NCBI RefSeq assembly: GCF_001906585.1
Contig: NZ_JUJA01000006.1
Location: forward strand, 1 to 32,319
DNA length: 32,319 nucleotides
Origin: Streptomyces kebangsaanensis
GTDB taxonomy: Bacteria; Actinomycetota; Actinomycetes; Streptomycetales; Streptomycetaceae
Direction of reading: 5' to 3'
A program made the translations under genes and the position numbers. The notes under the pieces are model-generated. The model did not search any database. It was not told where the DNA came from and was given only the letters and a program-made list of their open reading frames with translations. This document shows, piece by piece, positions 14,764 to 22,751 of this stretch; the stretch's first letter is position 1; each line of letters starts with the position of its first letter.

Positions 14764-16367
14764 CGGGCGGCCTCCTTCGGGCCGGCGCCCTTCCCGTCGC
14801 TCTTCCCGCTGTCCTTGCCGCTCTCCGCCTTCTCCGCCCTCTCCGCCGCGAGCGCCGAGGCGTCCCGCGGCAGTCGCAGCGTGAACACCGCGCCCCCCTC
14901 GGGGGAGTTGGCCGCGGTGATGCCGCCGCCGTGGATGTGGGCGTTGTTCAGGGCGATGGACAGGCCGAGGCCGCTGCCCTCGGAGCGCGGCCGGGAGGCG
15001 CTCGCCTTGTAGAACCGGTCGAAGACGTGCGGCAGCACCTCCTCCGGGATGCCGGGGCCGTGGTCGCGGACCTGGATGACGATCTCCTCGGCCGCCTCAC
15101 GGACCGAGACCCGCACCGGCGAGCCGCCGTGCTTGAGCGCGTTGCCGACGAGGTTGGCGAGGATGACGTCCAGGCGGCGCGGGTCGAGGCGGGCGTGGAT
15201 GCCGCGCTCGGCGTCCAGCTCGACCGCGTCCAGCCAGGCGCGGGTGTCGATGCAGGCGGTGATCTGGTCGGCGATGTCCACGTCGTCCAGGACGAGGCGG
15301 GCCGTGCCCGCGTCGAAGCGGGTGACCTCCATCAGGTTCTCGACCAGGTCGTTCAGCCGCCGGGTCTCGCTGACCACGAGCCGGACCGCGGGCTCGACCA
15401 TCGGGTCGATGCCGCCGCTCTCGGAGTCCAGCTCCTCCTCCAGCACCTCCGTCACGGCGGTGATCGCGGTCAGCGGCGTACGCAGCTCATGGCTCATGTC
15501 CGCCACGAAACGGCGGGAGGCCTCGTCGCGGGCGGCCATGTCGGCGACCCGCTTCTCCAGCGCCTCGGCCGCGTTGTTGAACGTACGGGACAGATCGGCG
15601 AGTTCATCGGTGCCGGACACCCTGAGCCGGGTGTCGAGCTTGCCCTCGCCGAGCCGGCGCGCGGCGATTCCCAGCCGGTGCACCGGCTTCAGCACGGTCG
15701 TGGCGGCGGCCTGCGCGAGCAGCGCGGCGCCGATCAGCGCCAGGCCGGTGGCGACGCCCAGCGACCAGGCCAGCGAGTTGAGGTCCTTGGCCTCCGGCTC
15801 CAGCGACTTGAGCATGTAACCGGTCGGACCGTCCCCGACCACCTTGGTGCCGGCCACGAGGTACGGCGTGCCGTGCCGGACGACCCGCTGCCAGTACAGG
15901 TGGTACGGCGACTTGTTGGCCGAGGACAGCGGCTGCCGCTTGTTCACCGCGGTGCGCAGCGACTGGGGCACGTCCTGGAGCGAGAAGCCGCTCAGCCCGC
16001 CGGAGTTGCCGTACACCGTGCGGCCGTTCGTGTCCTGGCCGACCAGCAGCACGCTGAAGCGCTGGCTGCTGCCCGCCATCTGGCCCGCGGTGTGCTGCAG
16101 TTGGTCCTGCGACGGGCGTGCCGGCAGCGCGCCCGCGCGGTACTGCATCTCCTGCTGGAAGTCGCGCAGCACCGCGTCCTGCGCACGGGTCAGCACCGCC
16201 TCGCGGTTGAGCCAGTACGCGATCCCGGACGCCGACACGGCGGCGGTCAGCGCCACCAGCGCGAAGACGACGACCAGCCGCAGCCGCAGACTGGTGAACC
16301 GCAGCAGGGACAGAGCCCTCCCGCGCCTCGCGGCCCAGCCGCGGAACCCCTCTCGCTGTTCGGTCAC
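14760..16367 (-). CDS. afsQ2: AfsQ2 sensor histidine kinase
   Basis: This is a 535-residue membrane sensor kinase. A first membrane helix (about 26-50) is followed by an extracytoplasmic sensor region (about 52-205), then a second helix (about 206-228) and a HAMP linker. The dimerisation/phosphoacceptor motif is FVADMSHELRTP, with phosphoacceptor His293. The catalytic domain shows an N-box (ANLVGNALKHG), DHGPGIP and GSGLGLSIA. Residues after ~500 are Lys/Ser/Glu-rich and probably disordered. It phosphorylates AfsQ1. GTG 16367 overlaps the afsQ1 stop (GTGA), so the pair is translationally coupled. In S. coelicolor AfsQ1/Q2 affects antibiotic production and nitrogen-related development; the identification here rests on sequence recall plus the lipoprotein-afsQ2-afsQ1/sigQ gene order. 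Confidence 0.9.
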   Translation of the reverse strand: MTEQREGFRGWAARRGRALSLLRFTSLRLRLVVVFALVALTAAVSASGIAYWLNREAVLTRAQDAVLRDFQQEMQYRAGALPARPSQDQLQHTAGQMAGSSQRFSVLLVGQDTNGRTVYGNSGGLSGFSLQDVPQSLRTAVNKRQPLSSANKSPYHLYWQRVVRHGTPYLVAGTKVVGDGPTGYMLKSLEPEAKDLNSLAWSLGVATGLALIGAALLAQAAATTVLKPVHRLGIAARRLGEGKLDTRLRVSGTDELADLSRTFNNAAEALEKRVADMAARDEASRRFVADMSHELRTPLTAITAVTEVLEEELDSESGGIDPMVEPAVRLVVSETRRLNDLVENLMEVTRFDAGTARLVLDDVDIADQITACIDTRAWLDAVELDAERGIHARLDPRRLDVILANLVGNALKHGGSPVRVSVREAAEEIVIQVRDHGPGIPEEVLPHVFDRFYKASASRPRSEGSGLGLSIALNNAHIHGGGITAANSPEGGAVFTLRLPRDASALAAERAEKAESGKDSGKSDGKGAGPKEAAR

Positions 16368-17041
16368 TGAGGCGCGTCCAGGCGGTAACCGACTCCGCGC
16401 ACGGTACGGATCAGCGTCGGGGACGACGGCACGTCCTCGACCTTGGCGCGCAGCCGCTGCACACAGGCGTCCACGAGCCGCGAGTCACCGAGGTAGTCGT
16501 GCTCCCACACCAGCCGCAGCAACTGCTGCCGGGACAGCGCCTGCCCGGGCCGCCGGCTCAGCTCCAGCAGCAGCCTGAGCTCGGTCGGGGTCAGCTGCAG
16601 GTCCTCGCCGTTCTTCGTCACCGTCATCGCCGCACGGTCGATGACGAGGCTGCCGAAGGCCGCCGAGTCGTTCGCCTCCCGCTCGCCGCGCCGCAGCACG
16701 GCCCGGATCCGGGCGTCCAGCACCCGGCCCTGGACCGGTTTGACGACGTAGTCGTCCGCTCCGGACTCCAGCCCGACCACCACGTCGATGTCGTCGTTGC
16801 GGGCGGTGAGCAGAATGATCGGCAGCTGGTCCGTGCGCCGGATGCGCCGGCACACCTCGAACCCGTCGATGCCGGGCAGCATCACGTCCAGCACGATCAG
16901 GTCCGGCCGCTGCTCGCGCAGCATCTTCAGACCGTCCTCACCACTGGCAGCGGTGGCCACCCGGTGCCCCTGGCGCGTCAGCGAGAGCTCCAGGGCCGTC
17001 CGGATGGCGTCGTCGTCCTCGATCAGCAACAGGGAAGGCAC
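16364..17041 (-). CDS. afsQ1: AfsQ1 response regulator
   Basis: This is an OmpR/PhoB-type response regulator of 225 residues from GTG 17041, or 228 from ATG 17050. I prefer GTG because it places the phosphoacceptor Asp (LIVLDVMLPG) at residue 52, the position used for AfsQ1 in the literature. The receiver acids are IEDDD, the conserved Thr is in LLTARND, and the Lys is in VVKPV. The winged-helix DNA-binding domain (about 125-225) includes LTPTELRLLLELSRRPGQ and DACVQRLRAKVED, ending TVRGVGYRLD. Neither start has a well-spaced ribosome-binding site. It is divergent from sigQ; a site matching the published AfsQ1 consensus lies at 17122-17137 between them, consistent with AfsQ1 control of sigQ and itself. 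Confidence 0.92.
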   Translation of the reverse strand: MPSLLLIEDDDAIRTALELSLTRQGHRVATAASGEDGLKMLREQRPDLIVLDVMLPGIDGFEVCRRIRRTDQLPIILLTARNDDIDVVVGLESGADDYVVKPVQGRVLDARIRAVLRRGEREANDSAAFGSLVIDRAAMTVTKNGEDLQLTPTELRLLLELSRRPGQALSRQQLLRLVWEHDYLGDSRLVDACVQRLRAKVEDVPSSPTLIRTVRGVGYRLDAPQ

Positions 17042-17121
17042 AGGCCTCATTCTGGCGCATACGGGGGCGGGGTTTCGACTCCCGGACAGCTACGCGCGGG
17101 TAGCGCCGTGTCATGACCTCT

Positions 17122-17137
17122 GTGACAGGCCTGTGAC
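17122..17137 (+). promoter_or_regulatory. AfsQ1 binding site upstream of sigQ
   Basis: GTGAC-aggcct-GTGAC exactly fits the reported AfsQ1 consensus GTnAC-n6-GTnAC. It lies in the afsQ1-sigQ intergenic region, 121 bases before the sigQ ATG and about 80 bases from the afsQ1 start. Confidence 0.75.
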
Positions 17138-17258
17138 AGTCGGGGGACACGGCCATGAAGTCGCGCAGGCAAGCTTTTCGGCACGGGCAAGGAAGCGCGG
17201 AAGCCCGGAAGCACGACGGAACAGCCGGAACTCCGGAAGTCCACGAGGGGGGCGCGGG

Positions 17259-17999
17259 ATGAACACGCTGCACAGCACCAGCGACAGCGCAGTGGTCACG
17301 CGTCTGCACGACATGGGCCGGGGTTCGTCGGAGAAGTCCGGTGCCGTGAGCGGGCGGGGGTGCGCTCGCGGCACCGGGCGTCAGCGCGCCGCGTACATGA
17401 CGGTGGTTGACGCGCACACGGGGGAAACGCACGGGGGAACCGCGTACGGGGAGGGCTCGGGGGAGCGCCGCACCCTGTCGGAGGCGGAGTTCACCGCCTA
17501 CGTCCAGGAGCGCCGCGCCTCCCTGTACGCAACCGCCTACCACCTCACCGGCGACCGCTTCGAGGCCGAGGACCTGCTGCAGAGCGCGCTGTTCTCGACG
17601 TACCGGGCGTGGGACCGGATCAGCGACAAGGCGGCGGTCGGCGGATACCTCCGCCGCACCATGACCAACCTGCACATCAGCGCCTGGCGGCGCCGCAAGC
17701 TCAACGAGTACCCGACCGAGGAACTGCCGGAGACGCCCGGCGACACGGACGCCATGCGCGGCACCGAGCTGCGCGCCGTCCTGTGGCAGGCGCTCGCCCG
17801 GCTGCCCGAACTCCAGCGCACCATGCTGGTCCTGCGCTACTACGAGGGCCGCACGGACCCGGAGATCGCGGACATCCTCGGCATCAGCGTCGGCACGGTG
17901 AAGTCCAGCATCTGGCGCTCCCTGCGCCGGATGCGCGAGGACGAGGCCCTCAGCTTCGGCCGTGACCAGGAGGAGTCCTTCGGCGAGCTCGTCGCCTGA
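17259..17999 (+). CDS. sigQ: SigQ, SigE-family ECF sigma factor
   Basis: This is a 246-residue sigma factor. An unusual ~75-residue N-terminal extension, Ser/Gly/Thr-rich with little predicted structure, precedes region 2 (about 80-145: ASLYATAYHLTGDRFEAEDLLQSALFSTYRAW, YLRRTMTNLHISAWR). Region 4 (about 165-225) contains LARLPELQRTMLVLRYYEGRTDPEIADIL and SVGTVKSSIWRSLRRMR. ATG 17259 has a strong GAGGGGGG at 17245-17252; a later ATG at 17398 would remove most of the extension. The 120-base leader contains five CGGAA repeats (17198-17238). The AfsQ1-type site upstream suggests activation by the adjacent two-component system. G-run repeats occur both inside the extension (about 17420-17467) and after the gene. 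Confidence 0.92.
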   Translation: MNTLHSTSDSAVVTRLHDMGRGSSEKSGAVSGRGCARGTGRQRAAYMTVVDAHTGETHGGTAYGEGSGERRTLSEAEFTAYVQERRASLYATAYHLTGDRFEAEDLLQSALFSTYRAWDRISDKAAVGGYLRRTMTNLHISAWRRRKLNEYPTEELPETPGDTDAMRGTELRAVLWQALARLPELQRTMLVLRYYEGRTDPEIADILGISVGTVKSSIWRSLRRMREDEALSFGRDQEESFGELVA

Positions 18000-18013
18000 A
18001 CCGGCCGAAGGGC

Positions 18014-18110
18014 ACGGGGGAACGGGGGAACGGGGAGGGGAGAAGCGGGGGGAACGGGGGAAGTCCGGGGGGACTCACGGGGGAACGACACGGGGGAACG
18101 TGGGGGAGCA
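18014..18110 (+). repeat. G-run repeat downstream of sigQ (G-quadruplex candidate)
   Basis: About ten runs of four to six G occur on the plus strand within 100 bases, with the unit GGGGGAAC recurring five times (for example in CACGGGGGAAC). Spacings are short enough for intramolecular G-quadruplexes. No gene is supported here. The block ends at the sigQ terminator. Confidence 0.75.
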
Positions 18111-18116
18111 CCGAGG

Positions 18117-18157
18117 GAGCGGGGCTGGAGGGCCGGGGGGTCCTTCCAGCCCCGCTC
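18117..18157. terminator. Bidirectional terminator between sigQ and the uridine kinase-like gene
   Basis: GAGCGGGGCTGGA (18117-18129) pairs perfectly with TCCAGCCCCGCTC (18145-18157) around a 15-nt loop. It lies between the convergent sigQ and kinase genes. Confidence 0.82.
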
Positions 18158-18215
18158 TCGTTCCTGCACGCGCGGGTGTGCGGTACGTCCGTCCCGTCCG
18201 CCCGCCGTACGCCGC

Positions 18216-18851
18216 CTACGCCACCGTCCGCGCCTGCGTCCGACGCCCCGCCCCCGCCGCCGCCAGCCGGCCCAGGGCCTCGTCGAGGTCGCAGGCGTGG
18301 GCGCCCAGCGCGACCTGACGGGCGACGATCGTCCGCTCGGCGCGCATCAGCCGCCAGCCGCGGCGCAGCAGGAACGGCACCGACTTGCGGCCCTCCTTCA
18401 GGTCCCGCAGGAAACGCCGGCGGAAGGTGGTGACCGGCCCGCGCGACAGGCACAGCGCGTCGGCCAGGACGCCAAGTTCCCGGCAGCGCTCCACGATCTC
18501 GGCGGCGAAGATGCCCTCCGCGATGAACAGCGGGGCGCGGCCGATGTGCAGCGGCTCCTCGCCGGTGCGGGCGCTCAGGGCGATGTCGTAGGCCGGCACC
18601 GTCGTGCTGCCCGTGGCGCACAGCCGAGTGATCGCCTCCACCGCGGCGTCCGCGTCCCACGAGCCGGGGTGGTCCCAGTCGATGTCCGAACTCCCCGTCA
18701 CCAGCGGCAGGGTGGGGTCGTCACCCTCCTTGTAGAAGTCGTCGAGGCGCAGCACGGGCAGCCCGGAACGGGCGGCGACCAGGGACTTGCCCGAGCCGGA
18801 GGGACCGCAGAGCAGCACGACACGGGCGGATGACGGGAGATGAGAGCTCAC
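18216..18851 (-). CDS. Uridine kinase-like P-loop kinase
   Basis: This is a 211-residue P-loop kinase. The P-loop GPSGSGKS is at 16-23, LRLDDFYKEGDD (about 34-45) carries the substrate-side Asp pair, and DIDWDHPGSWD follows as in uridine kinases. FIAEGIFAAEIV (about 108-119) is the Walker-B-like strand, and RRRFLRDLKEGRKS is a basic lid region. It probably phosphorylates uridine and/or cytidine to the monophosphate, the salvage branch that competes with DeoA-type breakdown. GTG 18851 was chosen because the P-loop lies 15 residues in, the normal spacing; the open frame upstream lacks a signal. It is divergent from the small secreted protein gene and carries no nucleoside-regulon palindrome, so it may be controlled separately from the catabolic genes. 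Confidence 0.85.
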   Translation of the reverse strand: MSSHLPSSARVVLLCGPSGSGKSLVAARSGLPVLRLDDFYKEGDDPTLPLVTGSSDIDWDHPGSWDADAAVEAITRLCATGSTTVPAYDIALSARTGEEPLHIGRAPLFIAEGIFAAEIVERCRELGVLADALCLSRGPVTTFRRRFLRDLKEGRKSVPFLLRRGWRLMRAERTIVARQVALGAHACDLDEALGRLAAAGAGRRTQARTVA

Positions 18852-18978
18852 GGAACACCAGTTTGACGCATGGCGGCACCCCTGCCGACCCCGCGGGGCG
18901 GCTTTGGAGCGTGGCCTACATCTCAACTACGCTGTGCGCCGACCTCGTTACCCAGTGCAGTAGAAGGTGGTATCGGCA

Positions 18979-19368
18979 ATGGCCCGACACGCGTCCTCCC
19001 CCCGCTCCACCGCCCGGCGTGCCCTGCTCGCCGTCGCGACCGCCGGGGTCGCCCTGGGTGCGGGCGTGGCGACGGCCTCGGCGGACGTCCTCCCGGCCGC
19101 GGGCGGAGGCCACCGGCTGGGGCAGGCCGACCCGCAGGCGGCCGGGAGGGCGCTGACCGGCACGGTCCACCACGCCACCGGACCGGTCGCGGGCCTCAAG
19201 CCCAACCCCCTCGCGGGCACCGGCGTCGACCCGCTCGACAACGGCGTCGGCACCCAGGTCGCCGACTTCAGGCCGGTCGACTCGAGGATGCTCACGGGCC
19301 CGGTCGCCCAGGCCCCGTCGATCGGCGGCATCCCGGTGGCGGGCCAGGCGCTCGGCGCGGTGCGCTGA
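18979..19368 (+). CDS. Small secreted protein, unknown function
   Basis: This is a 129-residue exported protein of unrecognised family. The N-terminus MARHASSPRSTARR is basic with a twin-Arg-like stretch but no full Tat motif. It is followed by the hydrophobic core ALLAVATAGVALGAGVATA and a likely cleavage site near ASA-DV (about 34-36). The mature region is rich in Gly, Ala, Pro and Val, has no Cys, and ends GGIPVAGQALGAVR. That ending resembles GGLPVNG..LG in the secreted protein at 12885. ATG 18979 follows GAAGG (18964-18968); GTG 18967 is an alternative. It ends 19 bases before a very strong terminator. Likely surface or extracellular; role unknown. Confidence 0.75.
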   Translation: MARHASSPRSTARRALLAVATAGVALGAGVATASADVLPAAGGGHRLGQADPQAAGRALTGTVHHATGPVAGLKPNPLAGTGVDPLDNGVGTQVADFRPVDSRMLTGPVAQAPSIGGIPVAGQALGAVR

Positions 19369-19387
19369 CGCCCCGGACGTACGCGAA

Positions 19388-19427
19388 AGAGCCGCGTCCC
19401 CCTCCCGGTGGAGGGGGACGCGGCTCT
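19388..19427. terminator. Strong bidirectional terminator
   Basis: AGAGCCGCGTCCCCCTCC (19388-19405) and its exact complement (19410-19427) form an 18-bp perfect stem with a CGGT loop. It separates the convergent secreted-protein gene and the deoC-ALDH operon. Confidence 0.92.
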
Positions 19428-19442
19428 CGTCCGTGGGGCGGC

Positions 19443-20348
19443 TCAGTACGACGAGCCCGACGCGCCCAGCGAGCCCGTGGGGTGCCAGACCGTCTTCGTC
19501 TCCAGGAAGGCCGTCAGGCGGTCGATGCCCGGGGCCGCGGAGTAATCCACAGGCTGTGGACGAAGGACGCGCTTGAGGTTGTCCGCCGCCGCGATCTCCA
19601 GTTCCCTGGCCAGCTCCTCGTCGGCGCCCGTCAGGTCGATCGCGTTGACGTCCTGGTGGGCGGCGAGCGGCGCGGCGATCTCCGCCGTGCGGCCGGACAG
19701 GACGTTGACGACACCGCCGGGCAGGTCGGAGGTGGCCAGCACCTCGCCCAGGGAGAGGGCGGGCAGCGGGGACTTCTCGGAGGCGACGACGACCGCCGTG
19801 TTGCCGGTCGCGACCACCGGGGCGATCACCGAGACCAGGCCCAGGAACGACGACTCCTGCGGGGCCAGGACCGCCACGACGCCCGTCGGTTCCGGCGTGG
19901 AGAGGTTGAAGAACGGGCCCGCCACCGGGTTGCCGCCGCCCACTACCTGGGCGATCTTGTCGGTCCAGCCCGCGTACCAGACCCAGCGGTCGATCGCCGC
20001 GTCCACCTGGGCGGCGGCCTTCGGCTTCGACAGGCCCTCCGCGTCGGCCACTTCGCGGACGAACTGCTCGCGGCGGCCCTCCAGCATCTCCGCGACGCGG
20101 TACAGGACCTGGCCGCGGTTGTACGCCGTCGCGCCGGACCACGCACCGAACGCCTTGCGGGCGGCGACGACGGCGTCACGGGCGTCCTTGCGGGAGGACA
20201 GCGGTGCGTTCGCCAGCCAGTTGTCCTTCGAGTCCGTCACCTCGTACACCCGGCCGCTCTCGGAACGCGGGAACTTCCCGCCGACGTACAGCTTGTAGGT
20301 CTTGAAGACCGACAGTCGGGGCTCGGTCTTTTCCGTCTTATCGGACAT
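19443..20348 (-). CDS. Truncated, non-catalytic aldehyde dehydrogenase homologue
   Basis: This 301-residue protein contains the N-terminal and cofactor-binding parts of an ALDH (YKLYVGGKFPRSESGRVYEV, then ARKAFGAWSGATAYNRGQVLYRVAEML). It also has degraded forms of the mid-domain (VVAVLAPQESSFLGLVSVIAPVVATGNTAVVVA, DLPGGVVNVLSG). It stops near the point where the catalytic Cys domain should begin: no GQxC and no E-L-G-G-K are present. It overlaps the full ALDH gene by 11 bases, so both are translated from one mRNA. Full ALDH followed by a partial, inactive ALDH reproduces the domain order of ALDH16 proteins, where the second unit is structural. A partner role for the active enzyme is inference. 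It is the last gene of the deoC operon. Confidence 0.85.
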   Translation of the reverse strand: MSDKTEKTEPRLSVFKTYKLYVGGKFPRSESGRVYEVTDSKDNWLANAPLSSRKDARDAVVAARKAFGAWSGATAYNRGQVLYRVAEMLEGRREQFVREVADAEGLSKPKAAAQVDAAIDRWVWYAGWTDKIAQVVGGGNPVAGPFFNLSTPEPTGVVAVLAPQESSFLGLVSVIAPVVATGNTAVVVASEKSPLPALSLGEVLATSDLPGGVVNVLSGRTAEIAAPLAAHQDVNAIDLTGADEELARELEIAAADNLKRVLRPQPVDYSAAPGIDRLTAFLETKTVWHPTGSLGASGSSY

Positions 20349-21771
20349 CGAGGTATGCCTCCAGGCCGTGGCGGCCGCCCTCGCGGCCGAAGCCCGACTC
20401 CTTGTAGCCGCCGAAGGGCGAGGTCGGGTCGAACTTGTTGAACGTGTTGGACCAGATCACGCCCGCGCGCAGCTTGTTCGCCACCGCCAGGATGCGGGAG
20501 CCCTTCTCCGTCCAGATGCCCGCCGACAGGCCGTACGGCGTGTTGTTGGCCTTGGCGACGGCCTCGTCCGGGGTGCGGAAGGTGAGGACGGACAGCACCG
20601 GACCGAAGATCTCGTCGCGGGCGATGGTGTGCGCCTGGGTGACGTTCGTGAACAGCGTCGGCGCGAACCAGTAGCCGGAGGACGGCAGTTCGCAGGCCGG
20701 CGACCAGCGCTCGGCGCCCTCCGCCTCGCCCTGCTCGGCGAGCGCGGTGATCCGGGCCAGCTGCTCGGCGGAGTTGATCGCGCCGATGTCGGTGTTCTTG
20801 TCCAGCGGGTCGCCCAGGCGCAGGGTGGAGAGCCTGCGCTTGAGGGAGTCGAGCAGCTCGTCGTGGATCGACTCCTGGACCAGCAGGCGCGAGCCCGCGC
20901 AGCAGACCTGGCCCTGGTTGAAGAAGATGCCGCTCACGATGCCCTCGACGGCCTGGTCGATCGGGGCGTCGTCGAAGACGATGTTGGCGCCCTTGCCGCC
21001 GAGTTCGAGGGTGAGCTTCTTGCGGGTGCCGGCCACCGTGCGGGCGATCTCCTTGCCGACCGCCGTGGAGCCGGTGAAGGCGACCTTGTTCACGTCGGGG
21101 TGCGCGACGAGGGCGGCGCCCGCGTCGCCGTAGCCGGGAAGGATGTTGACGACACCCTTCGGCAGGCCCGCCTGGCGGCAGATGTCCGCGAAGAACAGCG
21201 CCGAGAGGGGGGTCGTCTCGGCGGGCTTGAGCACGACCGTGTTGCCGGTCGCGAGGGCCGGGGCGATCTTCCACGCCAGCATCAGCAGGGGGAAGTTCCA
21301 GGGGATGACCTGGCCGGCCACGCCCAGGGGCTTCGGGTCCGGGCCGAAGCCCGCGTGGTCCAGCTTGTCGGCCCAGCCCGCGTAGTAGAAGAAGTGCGCG
21401 GCCACCAGGGGCAGGTCCGCGTCCCTCGTCTCCTTGATCGGCTTGCCGTTGTCCAGCGTCTCCAGGACCGCCAGCTCGCGGCTGCGCTCCTGGATGATGC
21501 GGGCGATGCGGAACAGGTACTTGGCGCGCTCGGAGCCGGGCAGCGCCGACCACTTCCCGAAGGCCTTCCGGGCGGCCTCGACCGCGCGGTCCACGTCGGC
21601 CTCACCGGCCTGGGCGACCTCGGAGAGCACCTCTTCCGTACTGGGGGAGACGGTCTTGAAGACCTTGCCGTCCGCCGCCTCGCCGAACTCCCCGTCGATG
21701 AACAGGCCGTAGGACGGGGCGATGTCGACGATCGCGCGCGACTCGGGCGCGGGTGCGTACTCGAATGCCAT
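20338..21771 (-). CDS. Aldehyde dehydrogenase (catalytic)
   Basis: This is a 477-residue NAD(P)-dependent aldehyde dehydrogenase of normal length. The N-terminal part begins SYGLFIDGEFGEAADGKVF. The cofactor fold includes GVAGQVIPWNFPLLMLAWKIAPALATGNTVVLKPAE and GAALVAHPDVNKVAFTGSTAVG. The catalytic Glu256 lies in ELGGKGANIV, and the catalytic Cys290 is in NQGQVCCAG. EIFGPVLSV and the terminal FGGYKESGFGREGG are also present. It starts five bases after the deoC stop, so translation is coupled. DeoC releases acetaldehyde from deoxyribose-5-phosphate, which makes acetaldehyde oxidation to acetate the likely reaction. It also resembles the first half of ALDH16; the second half is the overlapping downstream gene. 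Confidence 0.93.
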   Translation of the reverse strand: MAFEYAPAPESRAIVDIAPSYGLFIDGEFGEAADGKVFKTVSPSTEEVLSEVAQAGEADVDRAVEAARKAFGKWSALPGSERAKYLFRIARIIQERSRELAVLETLDNGKPIKETRDADLPLVAAHFFYYAGWADKLDHAGFGPDPKPLGVAGQVIPWNFPLLMLAWKIAPALATGNTVVLKPAETTPLSALFFADICRQAGLPKGVVNILPGYGDAGAALVAHPDVNKVAFTGSTAVGKEIARTVAGTRKKLTLELGGKGANIVFDDAPIDQAVEGIVSGIFFNQGQVCCAGSRLLVQESIHDELLDSLKRRLSTLRLGDPLDKNTDIGAINSAEQLARITALAEQGEAEGAERWSPACELPSSGYWFAPTLFTNVTQAHTIARDEIFGPVLSVLTFRTPDEAVAKANNTPYGLSAGIWTEKGSRILAVANKLRAGVIWSNTFNKFDPTSPFGGYKESGFGREGGRHGLEAYLDVR

Positions 21772-21776
21772 GGTGA

Positions 21777-22745
21777 TCAGTCCACCGTCACGTAGTCGGG
21801 GCCGGAGTAGCGGCCGGTGGCCAGCTTCTGACGCTGCATCAGCAGATCGTTCAGGAGCGAGGAGGCGCCGAAGCGGAACCAGTGGTTGTCCAGCCAGTCC
21901 TCGCCGACGGTCTCGTTGACCAGGACGAGGAACTTGATCGCGTCCTTGGAGGTGCGGATGCCGCCGGCCGGCTTCACGCCGACCTGCACGCCGGTCTGCG
22001 CCCGGAAGTCGCGGACGGCCTCCAGCATGAGCAGGGTGTTGGCCGGGGTGGCGTTGACGGCGACCTTGCCGGTGGAGGTCTTGATGAAGTCGGCGCCCGC
22101 CAGCATGCCGAGCCAGCTCGCCCGGCGGATGTTGTCGTACGTCGACAGCTCGCCGGTCTCGAAGATGACCTTCAGGCGGGCGGAGGTCCCGCAGGCCTCC
22201 TTCACGGCGGCGATCTCGTCGTACACCTTCAGGTACTTGCCCGCGAGGAACGCCCCGCGGTCGATGACCATGTCGATCTCGTCGGCGCCCGCGGCGACCG
22301 CCTCGCGCACGTCCGCCAGCTTGACGCCCAGCGGCGCGCGGCCGGCCGGGAAGGCGGTGGCGACCGAGGCGACCTTCACGCCCGAGCCGGCGACGGCCTC
22401 CTTGGCGACGGTCACCATGTCGGGGTAGACGCAGACGGCCGCGGTGGCGGGGGCCGTACGGTCCGTGGGGTCGGGGTGGACCGCCTTGGCGCCGAGCGCC
22501 CGGACCTTGCCCGGGGTGTCCGCGCCTTCCAGCGTCGTCAGGTCGACCATCGAGATGGCGAGGTCGATGGCGTACGCCTTCGCGGTGGTCTTGATGGAAC
22601 GGGTGCCGAGCGAGGCGGCGCGCGCCTCCAGGCCGACCGCGTCGACGCCGGGCAGCCCGTGGAGGAAGCGGCGCAGCGTGCTGTCGGACGCGGTGACGCC
22701 GGCGAGTGCAGCAGGTGCAGCGGGTGCAGTGGTGGGCATGGTCAC
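21777..22745 (-). CDS. deoC: Deoxyribose-phosphate aldolase
   Basis: This is a 322-residue class I aldolase that splits 2-deoxyribose-5-phosphate into glyceraldehyde-3-phosphate and acetaldehyde. The Schiff-base Lys222 is in FIKTSTGK, the second active Lys is in KPAGGIRT (about 261-268), and EIDMVIDRG provides the catalytic Asp region. A ~20-residue Ala/Pro-rich N-terminus precedes the TIM-barrel fold. I chose GTG 22745 because a -10 element ends exactly six bases upstream, indicating a leaderless mRNA; ATG 22739 is two codons further in. The operator at 22759-22770 fills the -35/-10 spacer. It leads an operon with the two ALDH genes. Confidence 0.95.
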   Translation of the reverse strand: MTMPTTAPAAPAALAGVTASDSTLRRFLHGLPGVDAVGLEARAASLGTRSIKTTAKAYAIDLAISMVDLTTLEGADTPGKVRALGAKAVHPDPTDRTAPATAAVCVYPDMVTVAKEAVAGSGVKVASVATAFPAGRAPLGVKLADVREAVAAGADEIDMVIDRGAFLAGKYLKVYDEIAAVKEACGTSARLKVIFETGELSTYDNIRRASWLGMLAGADFIKTSTGKVAVNATPANTLLMLEAVRDFRAQTGVQVGVKPAGGIRTSKDAIKFLVLVNETVGEDWLDNHWFRFGASSLLNDLLMQRQKLATGRYSGPDYVTVD

Positions 22746-22751
22746 CAGGCG

